DNA from: an uncultured Olsenella sp.
Lineage (GTDB): Bacteria; Actinomycetota; Coriobacteriia; Coriobacteriales; Atopobiaceae
Length of the DNA stretch: 64,000 bases
Assembly (NCBI GenBank): GCA_900314495.1
Contig: OMVJ01000004.1
Span: 35,034-99,033 of the forward strand
Reading direction: 5' to 3'
Shown here one piece after another: positions 37,384 to 46,232 of this stretch. The notes beneath the pieces are model-generated. The model made no database searches. It was not told the origin of the DNA and worked only from the letters and a program-made list of their open reading frames with translations. Within the stretch, counting starts at the first letter, position 1. Each line of letters opens with the position of its first letter. The position numbers were made by a program, and so were the translations under genes.

Positions 37384-38559
37384 CTACTCGGCAGCGGGCT
37401 CCTCGGCCTTCTCGGCGGTCTCCTCGCCCTCGAGCGGCTTGACGGGAACCTCAACACCCAGGGTCTCGGCGGCAGCCTTCATGGACAGGGAGATGCGGCG
37501 ACGGTCGAGGTCGATCTCCATGACCTTGACCTGGACCTTGTCGCCCACGGAGCAAACCTGGGACGGCTGGTCAACGTGCTGCTTGGCCATCTCGGAGATG
37601 TGGACCAGGCCCTCGACGCCGTCACCAAGGTCAACGAACGCACCGAAGGAGACGAGCTTGGTAACGGTGCCCTCGACGATGGCGCCGATGGGGTACTTCT
37701 TGACCAGCGTGCGCCAAGGATCCTCGGTGGTCTGCTTGAGGCCAAGGGAGATGCGCTCGCGGTTCAGATCGACGTCCAGCACCTGGACCTCGACCTCCTG
37801 GCCAACCTTGACGACCTCGGACGGGTGGTTGACGTGGTTCCAAGAGAGCTCGGAGATGTGGACCAGTCCGTCAATACCGCCAAGATCGACGAAGGCGCCG
37901 AAGTCGACGATGGAGGAAACGGTGCCCTTGAGGCGCATACCAGGCTTGAGCTTGGAGAGGATCTCCTGGCGCTCGGCCTTGCGGGCCTCCTCGAGCACGA
38001 CGCGACGGGACAGAACGACGTTGTTGCGGTTGCGGTCCATCTCGATGACGCGGGCCTCGATGCGGGTGCCCAGGTAGGCGTTGAGATCCTTGACACGACG
38101 GAGGTCGACCAGGGAGGCGGGCAGGAAGCCGCGCAGGCCGATGTCGAGGATAAGGCCGCCCTTGACGACCTCGATGACCTCGCCCTCGACGTTCTCGCCG
38201 GACTGGAACTTCTCCTCGACGCGATTCCAGGCACGCTCGTACTCGGCGCGCTTCTTGGAGAGGATCAGGCGACCCTCCTTGTCCTCCTTCTGAAGGACGA
38301 GCGCCTCGATCTCGTCACCAAGGGCAACGACCTCGGAGGGGTTGACGTCCTTGCGAATGGAGAGCTCGCGTGCAGGAATGACACCCTCGGACTTGTAGCC
38401 AATGTCGAGAAGAACCTCGTCATGCTCGAGCTTGACGACCGTACCGGTGACAAGGTCGCCCTCATCGAAGTCGGTGATGGTGCCGTCGATGAGCTTGTTC
38501 ATCTCCTCGTCGGACACGTCGTCCAGGGAGAAGATGGACGAGTTCTGAATCTCACTCAA
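37384..38559 (-). CDS. rpsA: 30S ribosomal protein S1
   Basis: S1 helps mRNA bind the 30S subunit. The 391-residue protein has four S1 RNA-binding domains, each with the GxVxxxxxxGxxVxxxxxxGLxHxSE pattern; the third and fourth carry FVDLGGIDGLVHISELS and FVDLGDGVEGLVHISEMA. The C-terminus is an acidic tail (EETAEKAEEPAAE). Four domains rather than six is usual for Actinobacteria and Firmicutes. Codon choice here is visibly more biased than in its neighbours, as expected for a highly expressed gene. Confidence 0.97.
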   Translation of the reverse strand: MSEIQNSSIFSLDDVSDEEMNKLIDGTITDFDEGDLVTGTVVKLEHDEVLLDIGYKSEGVIPARELSIRKDVNPSEVVALGDEIEALVLQKEDKEGRLILSKKRAEYERAWNRVEEKFQSGENVEGEVIEVVKGGLILDIGLRGFLPASLVDLRRVKDLNAYLGTRIEARVIEMDRNRNNVVLSRRVVLEEARKAERQEILSKLKPGMRLKGTVSSIVDFGAFVDLGGIDGLVHISELSWNHVNHPSEVVKVGQEVEVQVLDVDLNRERISLGLKQTTEDPWRTLVKKYPIGAIVEGTVTKLVSFGAFVDLGDGVEGLVHISEMAKQHVDQPSQVCSVGDKVQVKVMEIDLDRRRISLSMKAAAETLGVEVPVKPLEGEETAEKAEEPAAE

Positions 38560-38790
38560 AAGTGGACCCCTTTCGGAAACGGGGCCCCGGTCGTCATGGT
38601 CGCTGCCGTCGGCGTCTTGGACGTGCGTCCCTCCCGCCGCTTGGAAACTACATGTCTCGGGGGCCTATAGATACGTTTGCACGAGCCCTATGCCCATGCG
38701 TCGTAGAAGATACCAAAAACGCAGGGGGCATTTCAAGACTCAATTTGGAAGGATGCGAGAAGGCCTGGCCTGGGCAGGCCGGGGCACGCG

Positions 38791-39837
38791 CTAGTGCTGA
38801 ATCTGGAAGGTGGGCTGAACCTCGTCCACGATCTTGGCGCAGTACGGCTTCTGGCTGGCCGGGAAGGAGATGTTCATCGTCGCGGTCCTCCCCTGCTCCA
38901 CGTACACCATCTCGTACCAGATCACCTTGTCGTCGCCGGAGCCAGATACGTCCGACACCACGTACCAGTTGGGGTCATCGTCCAGGTCTGTGGTGCAATA
39001 GGCCTCGTCGGTCACACCGGCCGACGCGCTCTGGTACGCGTCATCCAGCGACACGTTGCTGGGGTTGCCGTCCGCCCAGAACGAGATGGACGCGTCGCTG
39101 GAGGAGTCATAGAAGGTTATCTTATCGCCGCTCGTCTGGTACGTGTCGAAGGAGGTGGGAAGCTGGGCGTAGTAGCCCCACTTCTTGGAGGAGATGGTGC
39201 GGTCGGCGAAGACGCTGATCTGGTCGGACCCGAAGCTGATGGTCTGCACGTTGGACCCGCCAGTGCCGCTGGGGGACTGGCCCGCGTCGCCCGTTGCGGA
39301 GCTGGAGCTGTTGGACGGCGCGGCGCTGGTGGCCGTGCCGGACGTCGCGCCATTGGCCGTGGCCAAGGTGCCGGAGGTGTTGCCGGAGGAATCTGCCGTG
39401 GCGGTTGCCCCGGCGGCATCCGCGCCGGACGTGGTTCCCCCAAGGGTTGAGCCACCAGTGCCGAAGAGCCCCATCGAGTAGCCACCCAGGGCAAGAGCGA
39501 TGACGGCGGCGGCCGCGATGCCGCCCACGATCAGACCAGTGTGGGAATCCGCCTTCTTGTGGCCGACCTCGCCGGCGGCCACGGTGTTCGAGGCGGCAAC
39601 GTAGGGCGAAGAACCTGCCATGGGCTGAGGCTTCGGCTGCCCGGCCACACGGGAGACGCCGAGCGAAGTCCCGCATTGGGTGCAGAACTTGGTTCCCGCC
39701 GGCATTTGCGCGCCACATGTGGGGCAGGTGAGCCCCGCGGCCCTCCTGGCAGGTAGCTCGGACTGCAGGGGCGCACCGCAACTGGTGCAGAACTTCGTTC
39801 CCTCTGGCATGTTGGCGCCACAATTCGTGCAATACAT
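38791..39837 (-). CDS. Double zinc-ribbon membrane protein with exported C-terminal domain
   Basis: A 348-residue protein. Two zinc ribbons (CTNCG/CTSCG and CPTCG/CTQCG) fill residues 1-65, and a membrane helix (TGLIVGGIAAAAVIALALGG) lies near 100. A Thr/Ser/Gly/Ala linker of about 75 residues leads to a C-terminal domain of about 150 residues (from VQTISFGSDQISVFADRTIS) that I do not recognise. If the ribbons are cytoplasmic, the C-terminus is outside. GGAGG lies 7 bases before the ATG at 39837. The TGTTGCGCAACAA site is 58 bases upstream, which ties it to three other zinc-ribbon genes. Confidence 0.8.
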   Translation of the reverse strand: MYCTNCGANMPEGTKFCTSCGAPLQSELPARRAAGLTCPTCGAQMPAGTKFCTQCGTSLGVSRVAGQPKPQPMAGSSPYVAASNTVAAGEVGHKKADSHTGLIVGGIAAAAVIALALGGYSMGLFGTGGSTLGGTTSGADAAGATATADSSGNTSGTLATANGATSGTATSAAPSNSSSSATGDAGQSPSGTGGSNVQTISFGSDQISVFADRTISSKKWGYYAQLPTSFDTYQTSGDKITFYDSSSDASISFWADGNPSNVSLDDAYQSASAGVTDEAYCTTDLDDDPNWYVVSDVSGSGDDKVIWYEMVYVEQGRTATMNISFPASQKPYCAKIVDEVQPTFQIQH

Positions 39838-39894
39838 GGTCAGTCCTCCCCCATTGCCGCCACACAAACATATTAGTGAGGGTGGGGCCGAAAA

Positions 39895-39907
39895 TGTTGC
39901 GCAACAA
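39895..39907. promoter_or_regulatory. TGTTGCGCAACAA palindromic site, copy 2
   Basis: The perfect palindrome TTGTTGCGCAACAA is matched at 13 of 14 positions (A for the first T). It lies 58 bases upstream of a zinc-ribbon gene on the minus strand. Confidence 0.65.
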
Positions 39908-39979
39908 GCGGTGGGCAGATGGGCGCTGGCACGCCGCCGGGCAACATGCAGACTCAGGATGCCCGGCCACGGGACGGCG

Positions 39980-41293
39980 TTACACCAGCTTCGTGCCGCA
40001 GTTCATGCAGAAGAAGTCACCAGGCTCCACCGAGTGCCCGCAATTGGGGCAGAAGGCAGGATGCTCCGGAACGGACGGCACCGCCTCTGCCGGCTCCGCC
40101 GCAACGGGCATCGGCATGGTGTCAAGCACGGGCTCAGGTGCAGCGGTAGGGGCAGCCGCCTCCGGCTCCGGCTGTGACTTGGCCGGCACGCCGACCGACT
40201 TCTTTGCCTTGGGCTTCACAACCATCCTGAGCGTGACCGCCTGGTCTTCAAAGTCCTGGCCCGCAAAGTCCTGGTTCCCGAGCAGGTCTGGCGAGAACCA
40301 ATCCGGCGTCGGCGACGACACCGGCTTGGAGACGGGCGTGGACGAATAGTCAACCGCGACACTCGCGGGTGCTGGCGTGGGGTCCGGCGCAGGCTCCGGC
40401 GCGGGCTGCGGCGCGGCGGCCGCTTCCTTGGGGGCCTCTTCCACGGGAGAGAACTCGCCGGGCGAGGCAAGAGGGGGCTCAACGGCAGCCGCAGGCTCGG
40501 GTGCCTGCGGCTTTGGAGCAGGCTCCGGCTCCGGCTCGAACGCGGCAGGCTCCACAGCCTCGACGGGCGGTACCGGCTCAGACACGGAAGGCACGGGCGG
40601 AACAGGCCGATCCTCCACGACGGGCGCGGCATCCACGGCGGGCTTCTCCTCCGGAGCGGGCTCGACGGGAGCAGGCTCATCCGAGGGAACTGGCGTCACC
40701 GCCTGTGCGGGCTCGGCCGCGGGCTCCGGCTCGGGGTCAACCACGGGCTCGGGTTCGGCCACCGGCGCGGGTGCCGCGGTAGCCGTCGCCGCGCTCTCCA
40801 GGCGCGCGCCGCAATTGGTGCAGAAGGCGTCGTCAGAGGCCACGGGGGCACCGCAGCTGGGGCAGACGGGCCCGGTGGGGGCCGGTGCCGCGGGGGAGCT
40901 GGCGACAATGCCCAGCGCAGCCTGGACCTCCGCCATGGGCTTTCCGCACCCGCTGCAGAACATGTCCGCAGTGCCGATCTTGGCGCCGCAGAAGGGGCAC
41001 GTGTAGTACGCGGCAGTGGTCGCGGCCACATGGAGCTGCTCAATCTGCCGCTGGCACTCGCGCCTCTCCGCATCGCACTGGGCTATGCCGTCGTAAAGGG
41101 CCTCTCGCCCCGCGCGGAGGCTGGGGTCGTTCTTGGTGGCCTCGTACAGGCTCGCGCCAAGCTGGGTCGCCAGCTGCTGGCGTCGCCTCAGCGCGTCCTC
41201 CATCTGCCGCTTGAGCCTCATCTCCGTGGTGGCACGGCCGGCCGCAGAGCTGGCGCGATTGATGGACGACGAGAAGCTGTCGAAAATACCCAT
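39980..41293 (-). CDS. Triple zinc-ribbon protein with Pro/Glu/Ala-rich linker
   Basis: A 437-residue protein with no membrane span. Residues 1-95 are helical and charged (RLKRQMEDALRRRQQLATQL), like a coiled coil. Ribbons follow at about 97-115 (CPFC/CSGC) and 141-160 (CPSC/CTNC), then about 220 residues dominated by Pro, Glu, Ala and Val. A last ribbon sits at the C-terminus (CPNC/CMNC). It could be a cytoplasmic scaffold. It diverges from the first kinase gene across a 233-base gap, and the next minus-strand gene follows after 140 bases. Confidence 0.8.
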   Translation of the reverse strand: MGIFDSFSSSINRASSAAGRATTEMRLKRQMEDALRRRQQLATQLGASLYEATKNDPSLRAGREALYDGIAQCDAERRECQRQIEQLHVAATTAAYYTCPFCGAKIGTADMFCSGCGKPMAEVQAALGIVASSPAAPAPTGPVCPSCGAPVASDDAFCTNCGARLESAATATAAPAPVAEPEPVVDPEPEPAAEPAQAVTPVPSDEPAPVEPAPEEKPAVDAAPVVEDRPVPPVPSVSEPVPPVEAVEPAAFEPEPEPAPKPQAPEPAAAVEPPLASPGEFSPVEEAPKEAAAAPQPAPEPAPDPTPAPASVAVDYSSTPVSKPVSSPTPDWFSPDLLGNQDFAGQDFEDQAVTLRMVVKPKAKKSVGVPAKSQPEPEAAAPTAAPEPVLDTMPMPVAAEPAEAVPSVPEHPAFCPNCGHSVEPGDFFCMNCGTKLV

Positions 41294-41526
41294 GGTGCGA
41301 CCCTTCCATGCCGGCCCGGCGCTGGGACACTGGTAAGACGCAGGGCTAAGCAGACGTTCTGAACACCGTACCCGCACATTGTACAGCCGCGCGCGGGCGC
41401 CGCCACGGCGAACGGCCGCTGCACCCCGCCGGGCACGGCCTGGCGGCCGCACCATTCCCCTTGTTTCGGCGCGAACGGCACGCGCAGTGCTACGCTCTAG
41501 CCCAAACGCTTCACGCAGGGGGTCAC

Positions 41527-43671
41527 ATGAGCCAAGAGCAGAGCACCGCCGCGCCCGGCAGCCTCGTGGTCATAGAGTTCCAGCAGTTCGACACCACCTT
41601 CGCCGTTCGGCCGAACGAGGAGGAGGGGGCCAAGCGCCGCTTCATGACGCTCATCTCGGAGCCGACGGGCACGCCCGACCGGCTTTACCAGAACGAGGTC
41701 CTGCACGTCACGAACACGGAGGGCGAGCACTTTGCCCTCAAGCGCATCCGCCCGCTTCCCGGTGACGTGGACCCCGCCGCACGGCGCGGGCGCGAGGCGG
41801 CGCTCTTCGAGGAGTATCGCAACCAGCTCATAGTCTCTCACCTGCAGGGGTTCCCGCGCGTGTACGGCTACGGCGTGACGCGCGAGGGAGACCCCGCCAT
41901 CCTCATGGAATGGGTGGACGGCGTGACGCTCCAGCAGGCGCTGGAGAAGGGCATGCTGCCAAAGTCCCCCTTGGGCAAGGGTGGCATCGCCAGCGTTGCC
42001 GTGGCATCCCTTGCCACGTCCGTACTGCAGACGCTGGTCTCCACCACCTTCCTGGAGGGAACCTTCGCCCACCGGGACATATCCACCAGAAACATCATGC
42101 TGCGCCTGAAGCCGGCGGGGCACAGGCCGGGCGCGCCCGAGAAGGCCCCCGCGGGCTGGGGCGTCACGGTTCCGCTGGAGACATGCCTCATAGACCTGGG
42201 CAGCGCCATCATCATGCGGCGGGACGAGGCCACCTTCACCATGACCATGGACGTGTGGCGCAACGCCACCCCCGAGTACGCCCCGCCAGAGATGCTGGCC
42301 CTGAACGACCGCAGCTACATGGAGGCGCGGCGCTCCCCCTCCATTGACGTGTACGCGCTCTGCAGCGTGCTCTACCAGCTGTACAGCGGCACGGCACCCT
42401 TCAACGTGGCCGCCCAGCCAGCCAGCAGCGCATTCGACCTCAAGACGCAGGGCACGCCGCAGACCCCGCAGCTGCAGGCCCCGGAGGACGCGCCCCTGGT
42501 CCAGGCCATAATGGCGGGCCTTGCCGTCCCGCAGGACGAGAGGCCAACCGCCCGAGACCTCCTGGACCGCATTTCCGCGTGGCGCGAATCCGTGACGGGC
42601 CAGGCCACGGAAAAGCGCGACATGCCCAGCGCGCCACAGACTCGCGGAACGCACCTGACCGCCCTCGTGTCCGCAATGCCCAGCCAGACCGAGGCGAGGC
42701 AGACGCAGACCAAGATCCGCACGGACGGACCCGCCCCCGCCGTCGCAGCCGAGGCCCCCAAGCGGCGCAGCATCAGCAGGCGCGGGTTCATCGTCGGCGC
42801 GACCTGCGTGGGCGCGGCAGCTGTGGGCGGCGCCCTGTGGGGCGTGAACTTCACTGCCACTGGCCGCGCATGGAAGTTCGGGCAACAGTCCTGGGACAGC
42901 CTCGCGGACCTTGCAGACCGCATCTCTGCCGCGGGAAGCCGTGAAGAGGCCTTGGCCATAGCCGTGGACGCGGGCATTGCCAACGAGGACGGAAGCATGG
43001 TGGACGGCCTGACCAAGAAAGTCACGCTCGCGGACGGAACAAGCTCCGCCGTGCAGCTGGTTGACTTCTGGCACGACGACCGCACCGACGGCGTCGGAAA
43101 GGCGGGGCTCACCTTTGCCTTCACGTCTCCCCTTGCGGAGCGCCCCATGTCTTCCACCAGCATGGACACGGGCGGCTGGAAGCAGTGCGACATGCGCTCA
43201 TGGCTCAACGCGGAGCTCTTGGACGCGCTGCCGGAAGACTTGGCCGACTACATCAGGCCCGTCCAGAAGCTCACCAACAACGTGGGCTCCACGCGGGATG
43301 CCACATCCGTCACCGCAACCAGCGATTCCCTGTGGCTCTTCTCCGTGGCGGAGATGGGCGGAACCAGGACGCCGGAGAGCTTCAGCGCTGACTTTCACTA
43401 CCTTGCCGACATCCTCAATGCGGAGGGCGAGCAGTACCAGCTGTGGAAGGACAAGCACGTCAACGCCATCAGCGCCAACAACTCCCTGGTGCGCCAGTGG
43501 CAGGGCAACCCCTGCTACTGGTGGAACCGCTCGCCCAGCCCGGACTGCTCCGAGGACTATGGCCAGACCTGGTTCAACCGCGTGGGCGCCAACGGCGACG
43601 TGTTCCACTTCGCGGCGCCCGCCACGGGTGACCAGAACGCGGCGTACGTGCTGCCCGGCTTCTGCCTGTAA
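41527..43671 (+). CDS. Eukaryotic-type protein kinase with Tat-like anchor and DUF6273 domain
   Basis: A 714-residue receptor-like kinase. Kinase residues: Lys72 (FALKRI), catalytic loop HRDISTRN at 182-189, DLG at 223-225 in place of DFG, and TPEYAPPE near 248-255. The glycine-rich loop is not evident. SRRGFIVGATCVGAAAVGGA at 417-436 looks like a twin-arginine signal inside the protein and is followed by the membrane helix. Residues 520-714 match DUF6273 (VDFWHDD, RSWLN, KLTNN, YWWNRSPSPD, VLPGFCL). The ATG at 41527 follows AGGGGG. Output and ligand are unknown; the FHA protein downstream is a natural reader. Confidence 0.85.
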   Translation: MSQEQSTAAPGSLVVIEFQQFDTTFAVRPNEEEGAKRRFMTLISEPTGTPDRLYQNEVLHVTNTEGEHFALKRIRPLPGDVDPAARRGREAALFEEYRNQLIVSHLQGFPRVYGYGVTREGDPAILMEWVDGVTLQQALEKGMLPKSPLGKGGIASVAVASLATSVLQTLVSTTFLEGTFAHRDISTRNIMLRLKPAGHRPGAPEKAPAGWGVTVPLETCLIDLGSAIIMRRDEATFTMTMDVWRNATPEYAPPEMLALNDRSYMEARRSPSIDVYALCSVLYQLYSGTAPFNVAAQPASSAFDLKTQGTPQTPQLQAPEDAPLVQAIMAGLAVPQDERPTARDLLDRISAWRESVTGQATEKRDMPSAPQTRGTHLTALVSAMPSQTEARQTQTKIRTDGPAPAVAAEAPKRRSISRRGFIVGATCVGAAAVGGALWGVNFTATGRAWKFGQQSWDSLADLADRISAAGSREEALAIAVDAGIANEDGSMVDGLTKKVTLADGTSSAVQLVDFWHDDRTDGVGKAGLTFAFTSPLAERPMSSTSMDTGGWKQCDMRSWLNAELLDALPEDLADYIRPVQKLTNNVGSTRDATSVTATSDSLWLFSVAEMGGTRTPESFSADFHYLADILNAEGEQYQLWKDKHVNAISANNSLVRQWQGNPCYWWNRSPSPDCSEDYGQTWFNRVGANGDVFHFAAPATGDQNAAYVLPGFCL

Positions 43672-43706
43672 CGGTTGCGGGCAAAGGGACACGGAGAGGA
43701 GCTTCC

Positions 43707-44678
43707 ATGCAAGGCAACAACCGCAGCGTTGTGGTGGCCATCATCGCGACATGCGCTGCCGTGGCCGTAGCTCTGGCCATCATCATGAGTGGTCAGCAGC
43801 CTGGCCCAGTTTCCACATCCGCCAGGGGTAACGAGCAGAATGCCGTCACCGTCACCCAACCCCCTCAGCAGACGAGCACCGTCAACGCGGCCCCCAGCGC
43901 AAAGACGCTGAGCGGGAACGGTTTTGGAGTCGTGGTACCCAATGCCTACGCTGACCGCGTGGCGCTCAAGAGCTCCGCCTCCTACGAGCGGAACTGTGGC
44001 TTTGACCTCACTGTGGACGGCACCACCGTCGCAACCATCTTCGCGGAGGGAACACAGACCGGCGAAATTGAGTGGAAGCTGGCCCACTACGAGTTAGGAG
44101 TCGCGAATACCACCCAGGGAAGCATGACGCTTGGCATGAACCTTTACGTTGGCGGTACCGGTGGCCCCACGTACTGGGGCAACAGCCAGGCCAACGAGCT
44201 CGTTGTGCACGCGCTGCTGGGATTGAGTGACACAGACGTGTTCTCTTGGATAAAGCTCGCCACGACCGACGGATTCAGGGGTTGCGACGCCAAGCTGCTG
44301 GGCGCCGACTCCACGGACACCACGGGCGTAGTGCTCAGCGCATCCACCAGCGGCAACGCGCCTGACAGCCAGGTATCCACAACACCTGCGGACACCGATG
44401 CGGACATGACGACCGGCATGGCCGCCTTCTGGGGCATTTGGATCGGCGCGAGCAAGAACCAAGGCGAGGCGGAAGTCCTGGCGAGTGAGGCGCAGTCCAA
44501 GGGGTTCCCTGCATCTGTCTACCTGACCACAGACTGGGACAACCTCAACTCCGAGCCATGGTACGTGGTGTCCGCCGGAGAATACTCCTCACAACAGGCG
44601 GCCAACTCCACTCTGCCATCCGTTCAGGCGGCAGGCTACTCGGACGCCTACGTAAAGTACTCCGGCGAGCACAAGTAG
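43707..44678 (+). CDS. Membrane-anchored SPOR-domain protein
   Basis: A 323-residue protein. One N-terminal helix (VVVAIIATCAAVAVALAIIM) precedes a Thr/Gln/Ser linker, a middle domain of about 140 residues (from GNGFGVVVPNAYADRVALKS) and a SPOR repeat at about 240-323 (FWGIWIGASKNQGEAEVLAS, PWYVVSAGEYSS, GYSDAYVKYSGE). SPOR domains bind glycan strands stripped of stem peptides, mostly at division sites. The middle domain is not recognised. It follows the kinase gene by 35 bases on the same strand and probably shares its transcript. Confidence 0.8.
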   Translation: MQGNNRSVVVAIIATCAAVAVALAIIMSGQQPGPVSTSARGNEQNAVTVTQPPQQTSTVNAAPSAKTLSGNGFGVVVPNAYADRVALKSSASYERNCGFDLTVDGTTVATIFAEGTQTGEIEWKLAHYELGVANTTQGSMTLGMNLYVGGTGGPTYWGNSQANELVVHALLGLSDTDVFSWIKLATTDGFRGCDAKLLGADSTDTTGVVLSASTSGNAPDSQVSTTPADTDADMTTGMAAFWGIWIGASKNQGEAEVLASEAQSKGFPASVYLTTDWDNLNSEPWYVVSAGEYSSQQAANSTLPSVQAAGYSDAYVKYSGEHK

Positions 44679-44709
44679 CTGGCCGGCAGACGCCCGCCCG
44701 GAGGCATGA

Positions 44710-46002
44710 CTACAGCAGGCCGCAGTCGCGCTTGAGCTGCAGCACGCGGCGCACGCTCTGGTCCAGGCGGTCCTCGCTTATGGTCCCGTCCGCCACGGCG
44801 TCGAGAATGCCCTGGTGGGCTGCCGTGAGGCTATTGGGCATGAGCATGATGTCGCCGCCTGCCTTGAAGAAGAGGGCCGCCGCGTCGTTGGAGTGGTAGT
44901 CGTTGCCGATGGCCGCCATGTTCATGGCGTCGGAGACCACAACGCCCTCAAAGCCCAGCTCCTGGCGCAGAATCCCGTCGATGATGCCCTCGCTCAGGGT
45001 CGCGGGCACCTCGTCGCCCGTGACCTCCGGCACGCTGATGTGGCCCACCATGATCATGGGGGCGCCAGCCTTGATGGCGGCCTTGAAGGGCACGAACTCG
45101 CACTCCTCCAGCTCGTCCCTGGTCTTGTAGGTGATGGCCTTGCCGGTGTGGGAGTCCTCCGCCGTGTTGCCGTGGCCGGGGAAGTGCTTGGCGCAGCTGG
45201 CCACGCCGGTGCCAGCGAAGCCCTCAACCTCCGCGGACACCATAGACGCCACGAGCTCCGGATCACCACCGAAGGACCGCGTGCCAATGACGGTGTTCTC
45301 CGCGTTGGTGAGCACGTCCGCCACGGGGGCAAAGTCCACGGTGAAGCCAATCTCATGCAGGTAGGAGCCTATGGTCTGACCCACCTGGGTCGCGGCGGAG
45401 GTGTCCCCCTCAGCGCCCACCTCCGCCATGTCCGGGAAGTGCTCCACGTCGAAGTAGCCCGAGTTGGCAATGCGTGCCACCTGCGTGCCACCCTCCTCGT
45501 CCACGCCCAGGAGCGGCGCGACGTTTGCCCCCACCGCCTTGGTGGCCGAGGTAAGGTCCTCCAGCAGCGCGCGCGTCTGGTCCGCACCCACGATGTTGTT
45601 GCCAAAGAGGCAGAAGCCGCCCACGGGGTACTGGGCCAGGGCCTGCTTGAGGTCCTCCCCCACGGAAGTCACGCCGTCACCGCCATAGGAGTCTGCCGCG
45701 CCATCGTCCGAGCCCAGCACGCCAAGCAGGCCCTCCGGCGTGGGCATAAGGAGCTGCGCCGCCTTCTGTTCCAGCGTCATGCCAGCCATGAGCTGGGAAA
45801 TCTCGTCAGTCGCGGGCGCGCTTGAGCCTGCGGAGGAATTGCCGCCCTGCTCGCCGGCCTGCCCACTCTGGGCGTCGGACGCGGGCCCGTCGGAACCGGC
45901 GTCACCCTTGCCCTTGTGGCATGCCGCGAGCGTGCCGGCCACAGCGGCAGAGGCCATGCCGGCACCGGCGCCTCTCACAAAGCTTCTTCTTGTGCAGAGC
46001 AT
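44710..46002 (-). CDS. Exported GH3 beta-N-acetylhexosaminidase (NagZ-like)
   Basis: A 430-residue glycoside hydrolase of family 3. Tat signal TRRSFVRGAG leads to lipobox TLAACHK, so it is a lipoprotein. After a Ser/Gly/Ala linker come MTLEQKAAQLLM, LLGVDEEGGTQVARI, the NagZ marker AKHFPGHGNTAEDSHTG with its His-Asp general acid/base pair, and VVVSDAMNM with the nucleophile Asp. It likely trims GlcNAc from wall fragments outside the cell. GGGAGG lies 5 bases before the ATG at 46002. It is convergent with the SPOR gene and diverges from the lectin-like gene. Confidence 0.92.
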   Translation of the reverse strand: MLCTRRSFVRGAGAGMASAAVAGTLAACHKGKGDAGSDGPASDAQSGQAGEQGGNSSAGSSAPATDEISQLMAGMTLEQKAAQLLMPTPEGLLGVLGSDDGAADSYGGDGVTSVGEDLKQALAQYPVGGFCLFGNNIVGADQTRALLEDLTSATKAVGANVAPLLGVDEEGGTQVARIANSGYFDVEHFPDMAEVGAEGDTSAATQVGQTIGSYLHEIGFTVDFAPVADVLTNAENTVIGTRSFGGDPELVASMVSAEVEGFAGTGVASCAKHFPGHGNTAEDSHTGKAITYKTRDELEECEFVPFKAAIKAGAPMIMVGHISVPEVTGDEVPATLSEGIIDGILRQELGFEGVVVSDAMNMAAIGNDYHSNDAAALFFKAGGDIMLMPNSLTAAHQGILDAVADGTISEDRLDQSVRRVLQLKRDCGLL

Positions 46003-46122
46003 AGGAGCCTCCCGTTCGCATGGGCGTTCGCGCCGCTTGTGGCAGCCATTCGTTCTCGCGGCCGTTGCACCGGCCTTGCGCATAATTTCACAAGTACATA
46101 ATGCCCCTGCCGCCAACCGGAA

Positions 46123-46136
46123 TGTTGCGCAACAAA
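46123..46136. promoter_or_regulatory. TGTTGCGCAACAAA palindromic site, copy 3
   Basis: The site sits in the 230-base gap between the divergent GH3 and lectin-like genes, 97 bases before the latter. The match to copy 5 extends further, through TGTTGCGCAACAAATCCA. A possible -10 TATAGT lies 21 bases downstream. Confidence 0.65.
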
Positions 46137-46232
46137 TCCACGCCACGTGAGTATAGTATGTTCGGCATACAAGGAAAGCTGATGCCGTGCCTGCGAAGTT
46201 CCGCCAGGCACGTGGAAGAGAGGCTCAACCTC